Shown here: positions 60,164 to 64,000 of the stretch, piece after piece
Layout of the letters: each line of letters starts with the position of its first letter
How positions within the stretch are numbered: the stretch's first letter is position 1
Assembly: GCA_030428385.1 (NCBI GenBank)
Contig: JAUIDY010000010.1
Location: forward strand, 1-64,000
Origin: Rhodothermia bacterium
GTDB lineage: Bacteria; Bacteroidota; Rhodothermia; Rhodothermales; JAAAOL01
Reading direction: 5' to 3'
Length of the DNA: 64,000 nt
Translations under genes and position numbers: made by a program
The notes under the pieces: generated by a model
What the model was told of the DNA's origin: nothing
The model's database searches: none
Seen by the model: only the letters and a program-made list of their open reading frames with translations

Positions 60164-61711
60164 ATGCGGTTTGTTGTGCAAACCCTTGTGCCTTATTCAG
60201 GGCTTTGGGACCGTCGCCGTGCTACCCATTTGATCCGCCGCCAGGGGTTTGGTGCGCTCAAACGTGAGGTGGATCAGGCCTTTAATGATGGCTCGGCAAC
60301 CGCCGCCGTGGCCCGGCTTATCCAAACGGCCCAGGCCGACCCGCTGCCGGAACCGCCGTCGTGGTATCAAGGCGGAGGTGGCTCGGAGGTGGAGCAGGTG
60401 TATGACCTGCAACGCGACTGGTTCGAGGCCATGCGCACGAAGGGCCTCATCGAGAAGATGACGCTGTTCTGGACCAACCACTTCGCGGTACAATGGTCGG
60501 TGAACGCAGGCAAAGTCTCCAACAGCGTTGGTCCGCTCACCTACGATTATTACAAGCTGCTGCGGCTGCATGCGCTGGGCAATTTCCGCTCGCTCGTCCA
60601 CAACATGGGCCGCAACGCCGCGATGCTCGTCTACCTCGACGGCTACGTAAACGAGGTGGGCCATGCAAATGAAAACTTCGCCCGCGAGTTGCTGGAACTG
60701 TTCACGATGGGGCAATACGCCGCTAACGGTTCGGAGAACTACACCGAGACCGATATCAAAGAGCTGGCGCGGGCGCTGACGGGCTGGGTAGTCACCAGCA
60801 GCAACCGGGGTTCGTTCGATCCGGGGCGGCATGATGGCGGCACCAAAACGGTATTCGGCCAATCCGGCGCGTTCGACTACGACGCCGTGCTCGATCTGAT
60901 CTTCGACGCCCGCGCCGATGCCATCGCGATGTTTGTGTGCCGCAAGCTCTATTGCTTTTTTGTGCAGCCGATGCCGGATGAAGCCGTGGTGCGTGCCTTA
61001 GCCGATGTTTTTTTGGCAAACGATTTCGAGATCGCGCCGGTGATTCAGACACTGCTCAGCAGCGATCATTTTTATCAGGAGACATTTATCGCGTCCCGCA
61101 TCAAAAGCCCGCTGGAATTGATCATTGGGTTTCTGCGCGAAGCGGAGTTGGCTCCCACGCAGGATTTGCTCGAAGAAGTGCGCGAAATGCTGTCTCCAAC
61201 GGCACTCAACCAGGAGCCGTTTAATCCGCCCAACGTCGCCGGTTGGCCTGGATTAAATCCGCCCGCTGCCGACGGACAGCCGGGGCACTATGCCTGGCTC
61301 AGCACGGGCACCCTCCCCGACCGCTGGCAACACCTCGAAGCCCTCATCATTGGCGAAGCAGGTGCGAGTTACGACCCTTTCGACCTCGTGCAAAAGCGCT
61401 CCGATCCTTCCGACCCGTTGCGCATACCCACGGATCTTGCCGAGACGTTCCTGTCCGTCCCGCTCCACGAAGCCGGGATTCACGAGATTCGCGAGCCGTT
61501 TGGCGGCAACCCCGAGTTTCCTCCCCCGCCGCAGTTTCTCGACGGCCCCGCGCACGCCGTCAACCTGACGAAAATCATGCTCAACACGACCCCACACTAC
61601 GAATGGCCGCGTTTTGACGAGCAAAACCCCGCCCATGTCGCCGAAGCGCGTGCCTTGCTGCGGCGCTACATCACCTACCTTGTCCAGCTCCCCGAATACC
61701 AACTGACGTGA
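60164..61711 (+). CDS. DUF1800 family protein
   Basis: A 515-residue protein with the DUF1800 layout: WDRRRATHLIRRQGFG near residue 17, MTLFWTNHFAVQWSVNAGKV, GHANENFARELLELFTMG, YTETDIKELARALTGW, FVCRKLYCFFVQPMPDE and EPFNPPNVAGWPG (each a known conserved block). No clear signal peptide is seen at its N-terminus. DUF1800 genes are nearly always followed by a DUF1501 gene, as here (41 bases from stop to the next ATG). The function of the pair is unknown; an export-linked or surface role is usual inference. Confidence 0.9.
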   Translation: MRFVVQTLVPYSGLWDRRRATHLIRRQGFGALKREVDQAFNDGSATAAVARLIQTAQADPLPEPPSWYQGGGGSEVEQVYDLQRDWFEAMRTKGLIEKMTLFWTNHFAVQWSVNAGKVSNSVGPLTYDYYKLLRLHALGNFRSLVHNMGRNAAMLVYLDGYVNEVGHANENFARELLELFTMGQYAANGSENYTETDIKELARALTGWVVTSSNRGSFDPGRHDGGTKTVFGQSGAFDYDAVLDLIFDARADAIAMFVCRKLYCFFVQPMPDEAVVRALADVFLANDFEIAPVIQTLLSSDHFYQETFIASRIKSPLELIIGFLREAELAPTQDLLEEVREMLSPTALNQEPFNPPNVAGWPGLNPPAADGQPGHYAWLSTGTLPDRWQHLEALIIGEAGASYDPFDLVQKRSDPSDPLRIPTDLAETFLSVPLHEAGIHEIREPFGGNPEFPPPPQFLDGPAHAVNLTKIMLNTTPHYEWPRFDEQNPAHVAEARALLRRYITYLVQLPEYQLT

Positions 61712-61752
61712 TGTCTTGGGTTAATCCTTAACGAGCCCGCTTGTCACCCACC

Positions 61753-63399
61753 ATGCACGACCACCATCCTTCCTGCACTCATTCCCACCACCGCGTGGGC
61801 AGCCGCCTCGAAGACGGCGCGGCGCACGCGGACGACCATGCCCGGTGGTCGCGGCGCGACTTTCTGGCACGGATGGGCCTCGCTAGCGTGGGGATGGGTT
61901 TTGCAGTCAGCGGCGTGCCTGTTCATGCTTACAGCCACGCTCCCCTGCTGGAAGCGTTGGGCGCGCTGGAGACCAACCGCGTGCTGGTGATCCTGCAACA
62001 AAGCGGTGGCAACGACGGCCTGAACATGGTGGTCCCCGTCTCCAACGACATCTACTACCGCGCCCGTCCCACCATCGCCATTCAGAAACAAGAGGCGTTT
62101 TTGTTTGATGACAACACGGGCCTGCACCCGGCGATGCAGGCGGGCCTCGAACCGCTGTGGGGCGAAGGGCGCATGGCCGTGATACACAATGTGGGCTACG
62201 AAAACTCGACGCGCTCCCACTTCGAAGGCACCGTTAACTGGGTGACTGCGCGAGATCAAGGCGGCACCGATGGCACGGGGTGGACCGGTCGTTTTCTCGA
62301 AGACACGTTCCTCAACGGCCCTCCGCTGGAGCACCCGCTGGCGGTGCGTGTTGGCGGTGCGTCGGCATCGTTGTTCTTGAGCAATGCGGGCAACCTGGGC
62401 GTCACCTTTGCCGATGCCCAGCAGTTCGAGCAGTTTGTTGCCCTGGGCGGCTATTACGACGTGGACAATGTGCCGCAAACGGTCTACGGGGAGGCGCTGT
62501 CCTTTGTCCGCTCGGTCACGAATGCATCGTTTCGCTACGTCGAGTCCGTGCAAAATGCAGTGTCGGACACCCAGAACCTGTACGACGCCTACCCGAACAG
62601 CAGCCTGTCGAACAGCCTGGGCGTCGTCGCCCGCATGATTCGTGGCCAACTCGGTGCACGGGTGTACGCCGTCTCCATCGGCGGCTTCGACACCCACTCG
62701 AACCAGGGCGGAGCCGAGGGACAGCACGCCAACCGCCTCGCAGAACTCGCGAACGCGGTCCACGCCTTCTACGAAGACCTAAAAGCCGATGGCCTCGACG
62801 AGCACGTCCTCACCATGACGTTTTCCGAGTTTGGGCGCACCCTTGACGAAAACGGCTCGAACGGCACCGACCACGGGGCCGGCGCACCGATGTTGCTCTT
62901 TGGCACCGGCCTTAACGGTGGGCTCTATGGCACCGCCTCTCCCCTAACCGACGACGCCTTGTATGGCGGCGACCCTCGTTTCACCACAGACTACAGAGCC
63001 GTGTATTATACCTTGCTGCAAGACTGGTTTGGCCTTCCCGACGAACAGATCGCTTCGGTGCTGGGGCGGCCTTATGACAACCTGGGCTTTGTGGACCCGA
63101 GCGTGGGTGTCGGGCTCGAAGCCCCCGATCCAACGGCGGCGTTTCACCTCGCTCCAAACTATCCCAACCCCTTTAAGCAGGCGACAACGATCCAGTACGC
63201 CCTTCGCCAAGCGGGTCACGTCCAACTTCGCATCTACGACGTGCAGGGACGACTCGTCTCTACGTTGATCGATGAAGTGCAGCCACGAGGGGCGCATACG
63301 CTATTTTTTACGGCGGGCGCGTTGCCCAGCGGCACCTACCTCTATCGCCTCGATACGGCCGGGCAAACACAAACCCGCCAGATGACCCTTGTGAAGTAA
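61753..63399 (+). CDS. DUF1501 family protein with Tat signal and T9SS type A sorting tail
   Basis: A 548-residue exported protein. The N-terminus has a long His-rich lead (HDHHPSCTHSHHRVG) and then a twin-arginine signal (SRRDFLARMGLASVGMGF). The DUF1501 body contains LVILQQSGGNDGLNMVVPV, GYENSTRSHFEGTVNW and MTFSEFGRTLDENGSNGTDHG (seen as short blocks), reminiscent of alkaline-phosphatase-superfamily proteins. The C-terminal 80 residues (LAPNYPNPFKQATTIQYAL, IYDVQGRLVSTLID, LPSGTYLYRLDT) are a type IX secretion sorting domain. An upstream TTG at 61741 is less likely than this ATG. Confidence 0.9.
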   Translation: MHDHHPSCTHSHHRVGSRLEDGAAHADDHARWSRRDFLARMGLASVGMGFAVSGVPVHAYSHAPLLEALGALETNRVLVILQQSGGNDGLNMVVPVSNDIYYRARPTIAIQKQEAFLFDDNTGLHPAMQAGLEPLWGEGRMAVIHNVGYENSTRSHFEGTVNWVTARDQGGTDGTGWTGRFLEDTFLNGPPLEHPLAVRVGGASASLFLSNAGNLGVTFADAQQFEQFVALGGYYDVDNVPQTVYGEALSFVRSVTNASFRYVESVQNAVSDTQNLYDAYPNSSLSNSLGVVARMIRGQLGARVYAVSIGGFDTHSNQGGAEGQHANRLAELANAVHAFYEDLKADGLDEHVLTMTFSEFGRTLDENGSNGTDHGAGAPMLLFGTGLNGGLYGTASPLTDDALYGGDPRFTTDYRAVYYTLLQDWFGLPDEQIASVLGRPYDNLGFVDPSVGVGLEAPDPTAAFHLAPNYPNPFKQATTIQYALRQAGHVQLRIYDVQGRLVSTLIDEVQPRGAHTLFFTAGALPSGTYLYRLDTAGQTQTRQMTLVK

Positions 63400-63415
63400 G
63401 GAAAACGGTGGTGGC

Positions 63416-64000
63416 ATGAGCAAACGATTCCCGACGCGTCTCTTTTTACATCGCACGGCCCCTATCCTGGCCTTGCTACTGCTGCTTGTAGCTGGCTGCG
63501 ACACGATGGGCAGCGGCGACGAAACCCAAAGCGACAACTTGTTTCCGGTCGTCGTAGACGGTCGCTGGGGCTACATCAATGGCGAGGGGCGCATCACCAT
63601 CACGCCGCGTTTCGATCATGCGGAAGACTTTTCCAATGGCCGCGCCGCTGTTCTGGTGGGGCAAGATTGGGGCTACATCGACGCCTCCGGGGCTTTTGCC
63701 ATTGCCCCGCAATACCGCATCGCTAGCGATTTCGCCAGCAACCGCGCCGCCGTACGCGGGCAAGGCTTCGGCGATCCGTACGTCTTTATCGATCGCGACG
63801 GCACCCCCGTGGGGGGCGCGGGCTTCGATGTCGCGCGGCCTTTTACCGAAGACCGGGCGGCGGTTCGGACCGAAGGTGGGCAGTGGGGCTTTGTTGATCC
63901 CTCCGGCACCCTCGTCATTCCGGCTCAGTTCAGCGATGTGCGGTCGTTCTCGGAGGGTTTGGCAGCGGTAGAAACGGCGGGCGGTTGGGCCTTCGTCGAC
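63416..64000 (+). CDS. WG-repeat lipoprotein, partial (cut by window end)
   Basis: An open frame of 195 codons from the ATG at 63416 that runs off the window without a stop. The signal peptide ends in a lipobox (LALLLLLVAGC, Cys near residue 28). WG (tryptophan-glycine) repeats follow with period about 45: VVDGRWGYINGEGRI, VGQDWGYIDASGAFA, EGGQWGFVDPSGTLV and AGGWAFVD. WG proteins are surface or periplasmic beta-repeat proteins, usually of unknown binding role. It is 16 bases after the DUF1501 stop and may be cotranscribed. Confidence 0.85.
   Translation, partial: MSKRFPTRLFLHRTAPILALLLLLVAGCDTMGSGDETQSDNLFPVVVDGRWGYINGEGRITITPRFDHAEDFSNGRAAVLVGQDWGYIDASGAFAIAPQYRIASDFASNRAAVRGQGFGDPYVFIDRDGTPVGGAGFDVARPFTEDRAAVRTEGGQWGFVDPSGTLVIPAQFSDVRSFSEGLAAVETAGGWAFVD

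Noticed and set aside
61744-62763. A 339-codon minus-strand frame opposite the DUF1501 gene
   Set aside because: No motif or start context; the opposite strand carries the DUF1501 body.

Overview
The window looks like a moderately GC-rich chromosome segment from a member of the Bacteroidota/Rhodothermota group, most likely the Rhodothermales. The reasons are a type IX secretion (T9SS type A-like) sorting tail on the DUF1501 protein, a CBM9/DUF5916 outer-membrane protein, TonB, GMC plus gluconate-2-dehydrogenase-subunit-3 and ThuA genes, a DUF1800/DUF1501 pair, and mostly weak Shine-Dalgarno sequences. I see no rRNA, tRNA, CRISPR array, transposase or prophage. The species call is inference.

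Layout. 1-1389: the start of a GNAT acetyltransferase (cut by the window edge) and asd. 1686-6240: a coupled trio (DUF2339, DUF3999, small HEAT protein). 6530-10700: an ECF sigma factor, its zinc-finger anti-sigma factor and two exported HEAT-repeat proteins, with a candidate autoregulatory ECF promoter. 11015-15061: a DUF5916 outer-membrane protein and TonB. 15081-19615: acyl-CoA oxidase/dehydrogenase, wax ester/DGAT acyltransferase and a TetR regulator. 19778-22386: an exported haloalkane dehalogenase, a degenerate metallo-beta-lactamase-fold protein and a Tat-type DinB protein. 22513-31401: a six-gene minus-strand sugar operon (ThuA, dehydrogenase subunit 3, GMC oxidoreductase, MFS permease, Gfo/Idh, isomerase) ending in a clear terminator, with a divergent TolB-like protein; this fits C3-oxidation (3-keto) sugar catabolism.

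31720-36470: an electron-transfer-flavoprotein cluster (FixA, FixB, FixC, FixX) followed by glutaryl-CoA dehydrogenase, which would feed acyl-CoA electrons to quinone. 36538-39773: a lipoprotein esterase with Ig-like domains, and an unusual signal-less protein with NlpC/P60-like and lysozyme-like segments. 39794-48038: an aldo/keto reductase, a three-part fusion (alpha/beta hydrolase, DedA membrane domain, ATP-grasp), DinB, an OlsB-like acyltransferase, and a four-gene ferric-reductase/Rieske membrane redox cluster. 48111-52271: a low-GC lipoprotein and uppS, rseP and dxr (isoprenoid and envelope functions). 52448-64000: a TPR protein, a nonsense-interrupted small gene, a secreted protein of the type often called asparagine synthetase B, a thioesterase, a small beta-barrel-like protein, an RmlD-like reductase, serS, the DUF1800/DUF1501 export pair and a WG-repeat lipoprotein cut by the window end.

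Three families of short intergenic repeats are visible: a roughly 105-bp imperfect palindrome in two copies, a 27-bp hairpin built on ATGAC units in three copies, and heptamer-like low-complexity tracts. The parts most worth following up are the hydrolase-DedA-ATP-grasp fusion beside an OlsB-like acyltransferase, the double-domain peptidoglycan-hydrolase-like protein, the sigma/anti-sigma/HEAT cassette, and the metallo-beta-lactamase-fold protein that has lost most of its metal ligands next to an exported dehalogenase.
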